Below, in pieces: positions 63,941 to 64,000 of a stretch of 64,000 nt of DNA (position 1 is its first letter; the number at the start of each line of letters is the position of its first letter). The position numbers were made by a program, and so were the translations under genes. Source of the stretch: Circinella umbellata. Its lineage: Eukaryota; Mucoromycota; Mucoromycetes; Mucorales; Lichtheimiaceae. Location of the stretch: NCBI GenBank assembly GCA_025093555.1, contig JAIWNF010000034.1, forward strand, positions 186,001 to 250,000, in the 5' to 3' direction. A model generated the notes under the pieces. It made no database searches. It was not told the DNA's origin and saw only the letters and a list, made by a program, of their open reading frames with translations.

Positions 63941-64000
63941 CTATTAATATTATCATTGTTAATATATTTAGTTTTCCAAGTATAATATTTATAAAAACTT

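Overview
The window looks like nuclear DNA of an early-diverging fungus, most likely Mucoromycota (Mucorales). The reasons are strong AT richness, many short introns of about 55-110 bases with GT..AG ends and TACTAAC/TACTAAT-like branch sites, a typical fungal housekeeping set, and decayed transposons (Tnp2-type transposase, a LINE tail). All gene models were spliced by hand. For every gene marked as coding, exon phases add up to an open frame, except for one apparent single-base frameshift in the last gene.

Layout. 0-1.4 kb is a mosaic: a dispersed repeat, exon-like fragments on the minus strand and a short mitochondrial nad4-like piece. 2.2-17.4 kb is a gene-rich block: an IWR1-type RNA polymerase II import factor (+), a poly(A)-binding protein with very long His/Asn/Gln inserts (-), the RIO2 ribosome-biogenesis kinase (-), a KAR5/Brambleberry-type nuclear fusion protein (-) and an unrecognised 501-residue protein (+). 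17.4-24.6 kb has no convincing gene but holds a mobile-element-like repeat related to the one at the window start. 24.6-36.7 kb is a second gene block: sphingolipid delta-4 desaturase (+), cytochrome c heme lyase (-), TBL1-type LisH/WD40 corepressor (+), an alpha/beta hydrolase (+) and an FYRN/FYRC-domain protein (-). An intronless SQD2-like glycosyltransferase lies at 40.9-42.2 kb (-).

43-59 kb is the accessory part. It contains a MITE-like inverted repeat, a decayed Tnp2-type transposase, a GC-rich orphan coding block, a four-exon 80-residue candidate gene and a 5'-truncated LINE. Its main feature is a roughly 2.1 kb segment present twice in direct orientation about 8.2 kb apart. Each copy carries a multi-exon gene whose protein has a plausible PD-(D/E)xK nuclease arrangement (E ... 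D ... E-x-K). The downstream copy is fully open (12 exons, 426 residues) but has Thr in place of the ExK lysine. The upstream copy keeps the lysine but lost its 5' exons and carries a one-base deletion near the 3' end. This is the best candidate for an undescribed gene family here.

59-64 kb returns to housekeeping genes on the minus strand: a HAD-type 4-nitrophenylphosphatase with biased codon use, and the C-terminal part of a CWF19L1/Drn1-type protein that runs off the window end.

The housekeeping genes act in gene expression (transcription, mRNA, ribosome, spliceosome), mitochondrial heme insertion and sphingolipid synthesis. They show no operon-like organisation.
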